Positions 26,892-35,472 of a DNA stretch of 56,874 bases are shown piece after piece (the stretch's first letter is position 1; each line of letters opens with the position of its first letter). Position numbers and translations under genes: made by a program. Source of the stretch: an uncultured Olsenella sp. (GTDB lineage: Bacteria; Actinomycetota; Coriobacteriia; Coriobacteriales; Atopobiaceae); the NCBI GenBank assembly GCA_900314495.1, contig OMVJ01000015.1:1-56874 (forward strand), read 5' to 3'. The notes under the pieces are model-generated. The model was not told where the DNA came from and did no database searches. It worked only from the letters and a program-made list of their open reading frames with translations.

Positions 26892-27827
26892 CTAAACCTG
26901 GATGTCGTACGTGGACTCGATGCTCCTCAGCAGGTTGAACATGACCTCGTTGTAGGGGGCCTCTATGCCCTTGGCGCGCGCCTTGGCAACCAGGCCGCCG
27001 TTGATGGAGGAGCACTCGGTGCGCCGCTTGGCCATGACGTCCTGCAGCATGGACGTGCAGTGGTTCTTCTCGGGACCAAAGATCTTGGTGCGCAGGTCGC
27101 GCTTGACCTTGCTGGCGTCGGCCTCTATGCCGTACGCCACGGCAATTCCGCAGGCCTCGTCAATGATGTCGTTGCAGAGGTCCATGCCCTTGTTCATGAT
27201 GCCCATGCCGCCGCACGGAACGCGGCAGACGGCGGAGGTGGCGTTGAGCGCCGCGTTGTAGGCGCACTTCTGCCAGATGTCCGCCCAGATGTCCTCGTGC
27301 GCCTCCACGTCGATGCCGGCCCCGGCAAGCGCGTCCACCACGCTCTGCACGTACGGGCCGACCACGCCGTCCGCCGGCATGAACTTGACGATGCCCTGGT
27401 TGGAGGTCCTGACGGTGAAAAGACCCTCGCGGTCCGAGTTGATGGTGGTGATGCCCACCAGAATGTGCTCTTCCCCCATGTACCTGCGCAGCATCTCCGC
27501 GTTGCCAAGGCCGTTTTGCAGCGTGAGGAAGCTGGTGTGCTCGCCCACGATGTGCATGCACTGGTCAAGCGCGCGCTCGGAGTCATAGGTCTTCACGAAC
27601 AGGATGACCAAGTCCACCGGCGCCATCTGCGTCTCGGGGCGACAGATGGGCACGGCCTGGTGCGTCACGTCTTCGCCGTCATATGTCTTGACCGTGATGC
27701 CGTTCTCCTGAACGGCGTCTATGGTGCGCTCGTCAACCTCAAGGAGTGTTACGTCATTGCCCGACTGTTGGAGCAGCGCGCCAAAGAGCTGCCCCATGGC
27801 GCCGGCACCGACAATTGCAATCCTCAT
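26892..27827 (-). CDS. panE: 2-dehydropantoate 2-reductase (ketopantoate reductase)
   Basis: 311-residue NADPH-dependent reductase making pantoate for coenzyme A. The N-terminal MRIAIVGAGAMGQLFGALL is the Rossmann motif; KTYDSERALDQ carries the catalytic lysine region, LQNGLGNAEML is conserved, and KCAYNAALNATSAV in the C-terminal helical domain holds the second catalytic lysine and substrate asparagine. ATG at 27827; a GTG two codons earlier (27833) is equally close to the AAGGGG site. ApbA/PanE family members of unknown substrate exist, so the pathway assignment is likely but not certain. Single gene. Confidence 0.85.
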   Translation of the reverse strand: MRIAIVGAGAMGQLFGALLQQSGNDVTLLEVDERTIDAVQENGITVKTYDGEDVTHQAVPICRPETQMAPVDLVILFVKTYDSERALDQCMHIVGEHTSFLTLQNGLGNAEMLRRYMGEEHILVGITTINSDREGLFTVRTSNQGIVKFMPADGVVGPYVQSVVDALAGAGIDVEAHEDIWADIWQKCAYNAALNATSAVCRVPCGGMGIMNKGMDLCNDIIDEACGIAVAYGIEADASKVKRDLRTKIFGPEKNHCTSMLQDVMAKRRTECSSINGGLVAKARAKGIEAPYNEVMFNLLRSIESTYDIQV

Positions 27828-28125
27828 GCTCACGTTCCCCTTCTACTTACTGGTTGGCGTCCCCGGGCGCCGGAAGTGCCTCGCAGCAGCTTCCGCCCAT
27901 GGGGCCACGTCCACCGCGACCTCGCGAAACCCCGTAGTGCTAGGACTCTGTTATGTGCTGTAGGATGCCCGCAAATCGCCAAATCTAACTTCGTTCACCT
28001 CGATTTAACGTTCCTTGCGCATATCTTGCACAATTTTTGCAGGTTTGTTGGCGTATCCACGCCCAAGGCAAACGCCGCACACCCAAAGGGACGCGCGGCG
28101 CTCGGGAAGGGGTGACGCCAGGGGG
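27828..28125. other. Non-coding gap between panE and the DAHP synthase gene
   Basis: 298 nt, clearly more AT-rich than its surroundings in the middle (27960-28050). It must hold the panE promoter and the end of the DAHP synthase transcript. I see no convincing -35/-10 pair, terminator with T-run, RNA gene or small ORF with a ribosome site. Confidence 0.4.
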
Positions 28126-29154
28126 CTACAGGCGGTCGGCCATGTTGAGGATGAACTGGGCAGTCTTGTCCCAACCCAGGCAGGGGTCGGTGATGGACTT
28201 GCCGTACGTGCCGCCATTCACCGGCTGGTTGCCGTCCTCGATGTAGGACTCCACCATGAAGCCGCGGAAGATCTTCGCGATGTCTGTGGACCTGCCGCAG
28301 GAGTCCAGCACCTCGTTGGCAATGCGAATCTGCTCCAGCGGCCGCTTGCCGGAGTTGTCGTGGTTGCAGTCCACGATGACGGCGGGGTTGGCGTACTTCT
28401 CGGGCAGGTAGACGGCAGCGAGGCGCTCCAGGTACTCGTAGTGGTAGTTGGGGTAGTTAATGCCGTCCAGGCCCACGTAGCCGCGCAGGATTGCGTGCGC
28501 CAGCTTGTTGCCGGTGGTCTCCACCTCCCAGTTGCGGTAGATGAAGGTCTGCTCGGCCTGGGCCGCGTACACGGAGTTGAGCATGACGTCGGTGCTGCCG
28601 CCCGTGGGGTTCTTCATGCCCACCGGCACGGGGATGCCGCTGGCCACAAGGCGGTGCTCCTGGTTCTCCACGGAGCGCGCGCCCACGGCAACGTAGCCCA
28701 GCACGTCAATCAGGTACTGGAAGTTGGCGGGGTACAGCATCTCGTCCGCGGTGAACATGCCCGTCTCCTCCGCCACGGCAAGGTGCATGTGGCGGATGGC
28801 CTTCACGCCCTCAAGCAGGTCGTCCCCGCCCTCCGGGTCCGGGTTGTGCAGCAGGCCCTTGTAGCCCACGCCCTTGGTGCGCGGCTTGTTGGTGTACACG
28901 CGCGGGATGATGAGAATCTTGTCGCGCACCTGCTCCTGAATGTGGGCCAGGCGCGACATGTAGTCCAGCACGGAATCCTCGCGGTCGGCGGAGCACGGGC
29001 CAATGATCAGCAGCTTCTTGCTGCTCTCGCCCTTGATGATGGCCGCGACCTCGGCGTCGAAGGCGGGCTTGGTGGCCGCGAGCTCCGGCGAGAGGGGCAT
29101 GGCCTCGCGAATCTCCTTGGGGATGGGCAGACGGCGCTTGAACTCCATGGACAT
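28126..29154 (-). CDS. aroF: 3-deoxy-7-phosphoheptulonate synthase (DAHP synthase, class I)
   Basis: First enzyme of the shikimate pathway, condensing erythrose 4-phosphate with PEP. 342 residues from ATG at 29154 (GAGGTGCC upstream). Family signatures: LLIIGPCSADREDSVLDYMS, RVYTNKPRTKGVGYKG, GARSVENQEHRLVASG, PVGMKNPTGGSTDVMLNS and VDCNHDNSGKRP with metal-binding His and Cys/Glu residues. It is the AroF/G/H type without an N-terminal chorismate mutase or ACT domain; which amino acid inhibits it cannot be told, so the gene letter is nominal. Monocistronic; a GC hairpin (29173-29200) precedes the ribosome site and may act in leader control. Confidence 0.93.
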   Translation of the reverse strand: MSMEFKRRLPIPKEIREAMPLSPELAATKPAFDAEVAAIIKGESSKKLLIIGPCSADREDSVLDYMSRLAHIQEQVRDKILIIPRVYTNKPRTKGVGYKGLLHNPDPEGGDDLLEGVKAIRHMHLAVAEETGMFTADEMLYPANFQYLIDVLGYVAVGARSVENQEHRLVASGIPVPVGMKNPTGGSTDVMLNSVYAAQAEQTFIYRNWEVETTGNKLAHAILRGYVGLDGINYPNYHYEYLERLAAVYLPEKYANPAVIVDCNHDNSGKRPLEQIRIANEVLDSCGRSTDIAKIFRGFMVESYIEDGNQPVNGGTYGKSITDPCLGWDKTAQFILNMADRL

Positions 29155-29223
29155 GATGGCACCTCTCATAACCGCGCGGGCCCCAGGGCGGGCCCGCGCC
29201 CATTGGCATTCATGTAGGTGCAC

Positions 29224-29253
29224 ATGATACGCAGTGTTTTGCCTTCACGTCAG
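29224..29253 (-). promoter_or_regulatory. Candidate promoter of the DAHP synthase gene
   Basis: On the minus strand CTGACG (29248-29253) and TATCAT (29224-29229) are 18 nt apart, about 70 nt before the start codon. Four of six bases match in the -35. A GC-rich hairpin follows in the leader. Confidence 0.4.
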
Positions 29254-29302
29254 GCATGTTTCTTGCCGTTAACATACCGTTTCAGGCATATGACGCACGG
29301 AA

Positions 29303-30214
29303 CTACAGGTCCATGGAGAGGTAGCGCTCGCCCGTGTCCGGAAGGATGGCAACGATGGTCTTGCCTGCGTACTCGGGGCGCTCCGCAAGCTCCATGGCGG
29401 CTGCGACGGAGGCGCCGGACGAGATGCCCACCAGCAGGCCAAAGTCCACCGCCAGCTGCTTCTTCACGTCAATGGCGCGCTGGGAGGCAACGGGCATGAC
29501 CTCGTCCACCACGGAGGCGTCGTAGGTCTTGGGAACGAAGCCTGCGCCAATGCCCTGAATCTTGTGGGCGCCGGACGGCTTGCCCTCCAGCACGGCGCTC
29601 TCCGCGGGCTCCACGGCAATGCCCTTGACCTCGGGGTTCTTCTCCTTGAGGTAGCGGGAGGTGCCAGAGATGGTACCGCCCGTGCCCACGCCGGCCACAA
29701 TGGCGTCCACGGTGCCCTCGGTGGCGTCCCAGACCTCCGGGCCAGTGGTCTGGTAGTGGGCCTGTGGGTTGGCCGGGTTCACGAACTGGCCAGCGATGAT
29801 GGCGCCCGGCGTCTTCTCCTTGAGCTCGTCGGCGTGCCTGACGGCACCTGCCATGCCCTCCTTGCCCGGGGTCAGGACGATCTGGGCACCGTAGGAGGCC
29901 GCGAGCTTGCGGCGCTCAATGGACATGGTCTCCGGCATGACCAGGATCATCTTGTAGCCGCGCGCGGCAGCCAGCATGGCAAGGCCGACGCCCGTATTGC
30001 CGCTGGTGGGCTCTATGACGGTGCCGCCGGGCTTCAGCGAGCCGTCCTCCTCCGCCGCGTCCAGCATGGCGCGCGCAATTCGGTCCTTGACGGAGCCACC
30101 GGGGTTGGTGGCCTCGTACTTGCCCAGGATCTTGGCCTTGCCATCCACCAGGGCAGAAAGGTCGATGAGCGGGGTCTTGCCGATGATTCCATCAATATGG
30201 TTAGCGACCTGCAT
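29303..30214 (-). CDS. cysK: Cysteine synthase A (O-acetylserine sulfhydrylase)
   Basis: PLP enzyme making cysteine from O-acetylserine and sulfide; 303 residues. The PLP lysine is K43 in NPGGSVKDRIA, the phosphate/substrate loop is PTSGNTGVGLAM, GTGGTISGTSRYLKE is the second phosphate loop and KIQGIGAGFVP is typical of CysK. The start ATG has a strong GGAGAGGAACC site. Single gene; no serine acetyltransferase is nearby. The leader has an imperfect GGGCCC-flanked hairpin (about 30234-30272) of unknown role. Confidence 0.94.
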   Translation of the reverse strand: MQVANHIDGIIGKTPLIDLSALVDGKAKILGKYEATNPGGSVKDRIARAMLDAAEEDGSLKPGGTVIEPTSGNTGVGLAMLAAARGYKMILVMPETMSIERRKLAASYGAQIVLTPGKEGMAGAVRHADELKEKTPGAIIAGQFVNPANPQAHYQTTGPEVWDATEGTVDAIVAGVGTGGTISGTSRYLKEKNPEVKGIAVEPAESAVLEGKPSGAHKIQGIGAGFVPKTYDASVVDEVMPVASQRAIDVKKQLAVDFGLLVGISSGASVAAAMELAERPEYAGKTIVAILPDTGERYLSMDL

Positions 30215-30388
30215 GGTTCCTCTCCTAACGTGACGGGCCCCGCGGCTCTGGGTGAGTCGCCGTATGGGCCCGGTTCGACGCTGTCTAAGATGCCACTTTA
30301 TTTCCTAGTTCGCAAGTAGGTTTTTCGGGGTGCACCACGGCCTCATCCTAGGGCTTATCAATATGTAGCTATCGGTTTTTCAGAACGC

Positions 30389-30430
30389 GTGTCAGGGGGA
30401 CGTGTCAGGGGGACGTTTCCCAAATGACAC
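30389..30430. repeat. GTGTCA-type palindrome with duplicated left half
   Basis: The main unit (30402-30430) has arms GTGTCA / TGACAC around GGGGGACGTTTCCC. Directly before it the first 13 bases, GTGTCAGGGGGAC, occur once more in tandem (30389-30401). Lies in the 248-nt gap between cysK and the YitT gene. Same family as 35436-35466 and 50214-50280. Confidence 0.75.
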
Positions 30431-30462
30431 ACGGCCGCGGCCGGCGGCCCGCGTGCTAGGGT

Positions 30463-31338
30463 CTACTGCGCCTTCAGGCTGCCGAAGCCCTGGCCAAAGG
30501 CCTCGTGCACGTCCGATATGAACACGATCGCGTTGGGGTCCACCTGCGAGACGAGCGCCTTGAGCTCCGCGGTCTCGGAGCGGCTCAGCACCACCATCAG
30601 CACCGGGCGCTCCTCCCCCGTGTAGGCACCGCGCGCAAGCAGCTCCGTGCAGCCGCGGTCAAGGTCGGTCAGGATGAGCGGCTTGAGCTCACGCCACTTG
30701 TCGCTGACGATGTACGCCGCGCGCCGTGCGTTCATGCCGTCCACCACGAGGTCGATCACGTAGCCGCTGATGTACATGGCGACGACGGCGTACAGGGCGT
30801 TCTCCAGGCCGAAAACGGGAATGGACACGCCGATGACCAGGCAATCCACCGCAAACATGGTCGCCCCGTTGGAGAAGGGCAGGCGCTTGCTCAGCAGCTG
30901 AGCCAGGATGTCCGTCCCGCCCGTGTTGCCGCCCACGCGGAAGACGAGGCCAAGGCCCAGACCCGTGATCACGCCGCCCCAAAGTGCGCATAGAAGCAGG
31001 TCACCGCTGCCCAACACCGGCAACACAGGTGCAAGCACGTCCACAAAGATGGAGCTCGCGAACACGCCGACGATGGTCCGGTAGGCATAGCGCAGGCCGC
31101 CAGTGCGAAAGACCAGCGCCAACAGCACCACGTTCATGGCAATGACCTGCAAGCCAACGGGCAGCGTTATGCCATACGGGCGTGCCACCGCCGCAAGAAC
31201 GGTGGCAAGGCCGGTGGCACCGCCCGCGGCTATGCCATTGGGAATCTCGAACATGTCGATGCCGAGTGCAAACACAAGGCAACCCAAGACGATCAGGAAC
31301 GTATCCCTCACATTGGTGCGCTTCAGAAACCTTCCCAT
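30463..31338 (-). CDS. YitT family membrane protein (DUF161/DUF2179)
   Basis: 291 residues with five or six hydrophobic helices in the first 190 residues, including GNTGGTDILAQLL, the hallmark block of the YitT group, then a soluble C-terminal DUF2179 domain (GVYTGEERPVLMVVLSRSE in modified form, ending VHEAFGQGFGSLK). Function is not established; some relatives have been linked to transport. ATG with GGAGGTGG. Monocistronic and divergent from the dipeptidase gene. Confidence 0.88.
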   Translation of the reverse strand: MGRFLKRTNVRDTFLIVLGCLVFALGIDMFEIPNGIAAGGATGLATVLAAVARPYGITLPVGLQVIAMNVVLLALVFRTGGLRYAYRTIVGVFASSIFVDVLAPVLPVLGSGDLLLCALWGGVITGLGLGLVFRVGGNTGGTDILAQLLSKRLPFSNGATMFAVDCLVIGVSIPVFGLENALYAVVAMYISGYVIDLVVDGMNARRAAYIVSDKWRELKPLILTDLDRGCTELLARGAYTGEERPVLMVVLSRSETAELKALVSQVDPNAIVFISDVHEAFGQGFGSLKAQ

Positions 31339-31669
31339 TCAGACCACCTCCGCTGTCTTAGCGACCTGCATTCCCTTGGTGCTCGTTCCGCGCGAGCGGT
31401 TGGCCACGCAGGCAACAAAGCGCCGCCCGTCACGGGCCCAACAGCACGCCATGTTAACAATGTTTCAAGTCTGTTTCACATCATCACAAATTTCACTAAC
31501 AAAGGGTGCCGATGGAGGCTCCGCGCAAGCTTCGTGCCGCGTTCGTGCGCGCCCTCTTGCCAGCGAGCCCTTGCGTCGTATGATGAACGGGCAACAAGCA
31601 TCAAACCAACGACGCGGCAGCCAACTCCCAAGAGCAGTGCTGCCACGCACCAAGCAGACGGGAGGAAGC
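31339..31669. other. Divergent intergenic region, YitT gene / pepD
   Basis: 331 nt. Left part is GC-rich; the stretch 31450-31505 is AT-rich and holds TGTTAACA and repeated TTTCA motifs of unknown meaning. The right part contains the pepD promoter candidate. Small open frames here have no ribosome site and look spurious. Confidence 0.4.
31557..31584 (+). promoter_or_regulatory. Promoter of the dipeptidase gene
   Basis: TTGCCA (31557-31562), 16-nt spacer, TATGAT (31579-31584): four or five of six bases match sigma-70 consensus in each box. About 85 nt before the pepD start. Confidence 0.6.
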
Positions 31670-33175
31670 ATGCCCTGCACAACCCTGTTGGTAGGAAAGA
31701 AGGCCAGCTACGACGGCTCGACCATCATCGCCCGCAACGAGGACTCCCCCTCCGGGGTCTTCGAGCCCAAGAAGTTCGTTGTCGTGGAGCCCAGCCAGCA
31801 GCCGCGCCACTACGTCAGCGTGCTCGGCCACACCGCCATAGACCTGCCAGACAACCCCATGCGCTACACGGCTCTGCCCAACGCCATAGCCACGGACGGC
31901 ATTTGGGCGGCGGCTGGCGTTAACTCCGCCAACGTGGATATGACGGCCACCGAGACCCTGACCACCAACGAGCGCGTGCTCGGCGCCGACCCCTTTGTCA
32001 GCTTCGTGCCAGCCCAGGGCGAGCCCGGCCAGGCCGGCTACGTTCCCGAGCAGCCGGGCGGCATCTCCGAGGAGGACATGGTCACCATCACGCTGCCCTA
32101 CGTTCGCAGCGCCCGCGAGGGCGTGCGGCGCCTGGGTTCCCTCCTGCAGGAGTTTGGCACCTACGAGATGAACGGCATCGCCTTCAGCGACCTGGACGAG
32201 GTCTGGTGGCTGGAGACCGTGGGCGGCCACCACTGGATCGCCCGCCGAGTGCCGGACGACGCCTACGTCACCATGCCCAACCAGCTGGGCATTGACCAGT
32301 TCGACCTGGACGACGCTCTGGGCCCGCAGGAGAACTTCATGTGCTCGCCCGACCTGCGCGAGTTCGTCCTGGCCAACCACCTGGACCTCTCGCTGGACGG
32401 CCAGCTCAACCCGCGCGACGCCTTCGGCAGCCATTCGGACGCGGACCATGTGTACAACACGCCGCGCGCCTGGGTCATGCAGCGCTTCCTCAACCCGCAC
32501 AGCAACATCTGGGACGGCCCCGACGCAGACTACCGCCCCGAGGACGACGACATTCCCTGGTGCCGCGTGCCCGAGCGCAAGGTCACCATCGAGGACGTGA
32601 AGTACGCGCTCTCCCTCCACTACCAGGGCACGCCGTTCGACCCCTATGGCACCCACGGCCCGTCCGACCGCCGCGGAGCGTACCGTCCCATCGGCATCAA
32701 CAGGAACAGCCAGCTTCACGTCATTCAGCTGCGACCCTACGAGCCCGAGGCCACGCGCGCCCTGGAATGGCTGGCCTTCAGCAGCAACGCTTTCAACGCG
32801 CTTGTCCCCTTCTACGCCAACGTGGACCGCACGCCCGAATACCTTGCGAACACGACCGCGCACGTCACCACGGAGAGCTTCTATTGGGCCAACCGCATTG
32901 TCGCAGGCCTGGCCGACGCGCACTTCAGCGCCTGCGCGCCGCACGTGGAGCGCTACCAGCAGGCCGTTCCCGCCCGCGCGTACCAGGTTCTGCGCGCCAC
33001 CGACGCCGCCGTGCGCGAGGACGGCACCGGCTACTGCGAGGCCGCGGCAACCCTGGCGGCAGCCAACGACCAGATTGCCGCCATGCTGCGGGAAGAGACG
33101 GACAAGCTGCTGGACAACGTGCTGCTCACCGCCGGCAACGGAATGAGGAACGGCTTCAGCCGCAGCGACGGGTAG
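31670..33175 (+). CDS. pepD: C69-family dipeptidase
   Basis: 501-residue N-terminal-nucleophile hydrolase that splits dipeptides. It opens MPCTTLLVGKKASYDGSTII, where Cys3 is the nucleophile freed by processing, and shows AAGVNSANVDMTATETL, GIAFSDLDEVWWLETVGGHHW and the C-terminal YWANRIVAGLADAHF. The N-terminus carries no signal peptide, so it acts in the cytoplasm. ATG at 31670 follows GGAGGAAGC. Single gene with a clear promoter at 31557. A GC hairpin with no T-run (33199-33221) follows. Confidence 0.92.
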   Translation: MPCTTLLVGKKASYDGSTIIARNEDSPSGVFEPKKFVVVEPSQQPRHYVSVLGHTAIDLPDNPMRYTALPNAIATDGIWAAAGVNSANVDMTATETLTTNERVLGADPFVSFVPAQGEPGQAGYVPEQPGGISEEDMVTITLPYVRSAREGVRRLGSLLQEFGTYEMNGIAFSDLDEVWWLETVGGHHWIARRVPDDAYVTMPNQLGIDQFDLDDALGPQENFMCSPDLREFVLANHLDLSLDGQLNPRDAFGSHSDADHVYNTPRAWVMQRFLNPHSNIWDGPDADYRPEDDDIPWCRVPERKVTIEDVKYALSLHYQGTPFDPYGTHGPSDRRGAYRPIGINRNSQLHVIQLRPYEPEATRALEWLAFSSNAFNALVPFYANVDRTPEYLANTTAHVTTESFYWANRIVAGLADAHFSACAPHVERYQQAVPARAYQVLRATDAAVREDGTGYCEAAATLAAANDQIAAMLREETDKLLDNVLLTAGNGMRNGFSRSDG

Positions 33176-33198
33176 AGCTGCTGGCAGGAACCATTGCT

Positions 33199-33221
33199 GG
33201 GCGGCCGCGCAAGGCGGCCGC
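33199..33221 (+). terminator. Possible terminator after pepD
   Basis: Two GCGGCCGC-containing arms pair around a CGCAAGG loop; no T-run follows, so weak as a terminator. Confidence 0.35.
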
Positions 33222-33338
33222 TCGCGTATGAGATCGCAACGTTCGCGCTATTAAGTCTCTAACTTGGTATATTTAAGCGTTGCACCGCGCTATCCCTGCC
33301 GCACGCAGGAATGCAAGTCGATACCGGAGGCACCACTG

Positions 33339-34559
33339 ATGGACAAGATGGAATCCCGCGGCACGTACACCGAGTACCTGCCCAGCTACACCGTCGGCGT
33401 GGACGCGTATCTCGCCGTCCCGCACGTCACCCGCTACTTTGGCACCAAAGCCGTCGTCATTGGCGGCGAAACCGCAATGAGCAAGGGCAGGCAGCGCCTG
33501 CTCAATGCCATCGTCGGCTCCCAGCTACAGATCACAGACTGGATCTGCTTCGGCGGCCAATCCACCCACAAGCGCGCCCATGAGCTGGCCGAGCTGCCGC
33601 AGGTCAAGGATGCCGACATGCTCTTTGCCATGGGCGGTGGCCGCGCCATCGACACCGTGAAGGAAGTCGCCACCATCGTCGACAAGCCCTACTTCGCGTT
33701 CCCCACGCTGGCGTCCAACTGCGCGCCCGTCACGTGCATCGGCGTGTTCTACCACGACGACGGCTCGGCAGATGTTTACTTCATCCCGCAGGAGCCGCCC
33801 GTCCACTGCTTCATCGACACCAAGATTATCGTGGAAAGCCCCGACGAGTACTTCTGGGCGGGCATCGGCGACGCCCTCAGCAAGGGTCCCGAGGTGGAGC
33901 TCGCCTCGCGAGACGTGGACCTGGTGCATAGCCCGCTCATGGGCCGCGCCCTCGCATCCGGCGCCTGCTCGGAGCCCCTGTTCGACTTCGCCGTCCAGGC
34001 GCTGGCAGACAAGCGCGCCCACAAGGCCTCGGACGCCTTCGAGCGCGTAGTCGTGAACATCATCGTCACGGCAGGTCTCGTCTCGAACATGTGCACCAAC
34101 CTTGGCGCTGAGCGCTGCCCCTACTACTTCAACTCTGCCACCGGCCATGCCTTCTACAACGGCTACACCATCCTGGGCGAGCGCGCCGAGAAGCACCTGC
34201 ACGGCGAGGTGGTCTCGTTTGGCATGAACGTGTTCTACGCCTTTGACGCCAGGCCAGAGGAGCTTGCCCGCGAAGTCCGCATTAACCAGGAGCTCGGCCT
34301 GCCCGTCATGCTTGCGGACATCGACTGTACCCCCGACGACCTGGACCGCATTGTGGAGCACGCCCAGAAGTGCAATGAGTGGGGCCGCGCGCCCTATGGC
34401 TACACCCCAGAGCGGTTCAAGCAGGCCTGCCTGGACGCCGATGCCTACGGCCGCGCATTCAAGGCCGGCGACGAGGCTGGCATGAGGGCCGCCCTGCAGG
34501 CGGTACTCGACCACAAGGTCACCGAGTCAACGCGCGCCCCGCGCAAGCTGCAGGCGTAG
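33339..34559 (+). CDS. Iron-containing alcohol dehydrogenase, glycerol dehydrogenase-like
   Basis: 406 residues, GldA branch of the iron-containing alcohol dehydrogenases. MGGGRAIDTVKEVA is the NAD-binding glycine motif; metal ligands are expected at Asp in GIGDALSKG, His in TGHAFYNG and His in HLHGEVVSFGM, all present. FPTLASNCAPVTCIGVFY matches the substrate loop of GldA (usually ...TSAxxS...), changed here, so the substrate may not be glycerol. ATG at 33339 has GGAGG nine bases before. Convergent with the PHP phosphatase gene 30 nt away. Confidence 0.82.
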   Translation: MDKMESRGTYTEYLPSYTVGVDAYLAVPHVTRYFGTKAVVIGGETAMSKGRQRLLNAIVGSQLQITDWICFGGQSTHKRAHELAELPQVKDADMLFAMGGGRAIDTVKEVATIVDKPYFAFPTLASNCAPVTCIGVFYHDDGSADVYFIPQEPPVHCFIDTKIIVESPDEYFWAGIGDALSKGPEVELASRDVDLVHSPLMGRALASGACSEPLFDFAVQALADKRAHKASDAFERVVVNIIVTAGLVSNMCTNLGAERCPYYFNSATGHAFYNGYTILGERAEKHLHGEVVSFGMNVFYAFDARPEELAREVRINQELGLPVMLADIDCTPDDLDRIVEHAQKCNEWGRAPYGYTPERFKQACLDADAYGRAFKAGDEAGMRAALQAVLDHKVTESTRAPRKLQA

Positions 34560-34589
34560 GTACCGTGGACCATGCGCTGGGCACGCCGC

Positions 34590-35411
34590 CTACAGCGTGT
34601 CCAGCGGCAGCTGGCGCATCTCCACCTGGCCAGCGGCGTCGTGCGCCAGGATGTTCACGTGCGTGAAGCCGCACTCCATGGCCTTGGACACGGCCACGTC
34701 AAAGCCCCCGTTGAGCTTCTCCCTCTGGTGGGCGTCCGCGTTGATGAAGATCTGCCCGCCAAAGTCGTGCAAGGCACGAAGCAGCTCCGTGCGAGGGTAC
34801 AGCTCCGCCTTGCGCCCGCGGTTGACCGCGCCGCAGTTGATCTCGAACGGAACACCCTCCCCCACCAGGTACTCCATGGCCTCCAGCGCGGGGCCAAGGT
34901 AGGCGCGGGAGGTCTCGTCCACGAAGTGCATGTCGTCGTTGAAGCGTGTGACCAAGTCAAAGTGGCCCACGAAGGTGCAGTGCAGCTTGTCGTAGACCTG
35001 GGCCTCAAGCTCGTAGTAGGCGCGGCACAGGGCCAGCCAGTCGCCGCCGTAGTACTCGCGGCACAGCTGCTCCATAATCTCCGGGCTGTTGTCCACGCTC
35101 ATGGGGGTGGGGGTCTCCACGTCCAGGAAGTGGGTGGAGCCAATCACGAACTCGGCGCCGGGGCAGCAGGCGGGGTCGTAAACGTTGTCCAGCTCCACGC
35201 CCATGAGTATGTCCAGCTGGCCCGCGTACGCGCGCTTCAGGCGCGTGATCTCCGCCACGTAGGCCGGCCAGTCCATGTGGATGTCCGGGTCCATGTGGCC
35301 CGAGAACCCCAACTGCTCAAACCCCAGCGCCAGCGCCTGCTGCACCATCTCCTCCGCGGTGTTGGTGCCGTCGCAGAACACGGTGTGGGTGTGGAAGTTG
35401 GCTCGCAGCAT
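34590..35411 (-). CDS. PHP-domain phosphatase, HisK-type histidinol-phosphatase-like
   Basis: 273 residues. The PHP metal motif FHTHTVFCDGTNTAEEM is at the start, followed by GFSGHMDPDIHMDW, IGSTHFLD, GHFDLVTRFN, EINCGAVNRGR and INADAHQREKLNGGF, which together give the trinuclear metal site. The best functional guess is dephosphorylation of histidinol phosphate, but no other his gene is near, and PHP phosphoesterases are diverse. ATG with GAGAGG nine bases before. The GTGTCA-type repeat 35436-35466 lies between it and malY. Confidence 0.8.
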   Translation of the reverse strand: MLRANFHTHTVFCDGTNTAEEMVQQALALGFEQLGFSGHMDPDIHMDWPAYVAEITRLKRAYAGQLDILMGVELDNVYDPACCPGAEFVIGSTHFLDVETPTPMSVDNSPEIMEQLCREYYGGDWLALCRAYYELEAQVYDKLHCTFVGHFDLVTRFNDDMHFVDETSRAYLGPALEAMEYLVGEGVPFEINCGAVNRGRKAELYPRTELLRALHDFGGQIFINADAHQREKLNGGFDVAVSKAMECGFTHVNILAHDAAGQVEMRQLPLDTL

Positions 35412-35435
35412 GCGCCGCCCCTCTCTGACGAAGGC

Positions 35436-35466
35436 GTGTCACTTGGGAAACGTCCCCAAGTGACAC
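35436..35466. repeat. GTGTCA-type palindrome between the PHP gene and malY
   Basis: Arms GTGTCACTTGGG (35436-35447) and CCCAAGTGACAC (35455-35466) pair almost perfectly. The core reads GGGGACGTTTCCC on the minus strand, as in the copies at 30402 and 50214. It could also terminate the upstream malY transcript (7 nt after its stop). Confidence 0.75.
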
Positions 35467-35472
35467 GCGTGC

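Noticed and set aside
30215-30300. T-box or other riboswitch before cysK
   Set aside because: A hairpin exists, but no T-box core or other riboswitch motif that I can recognise.
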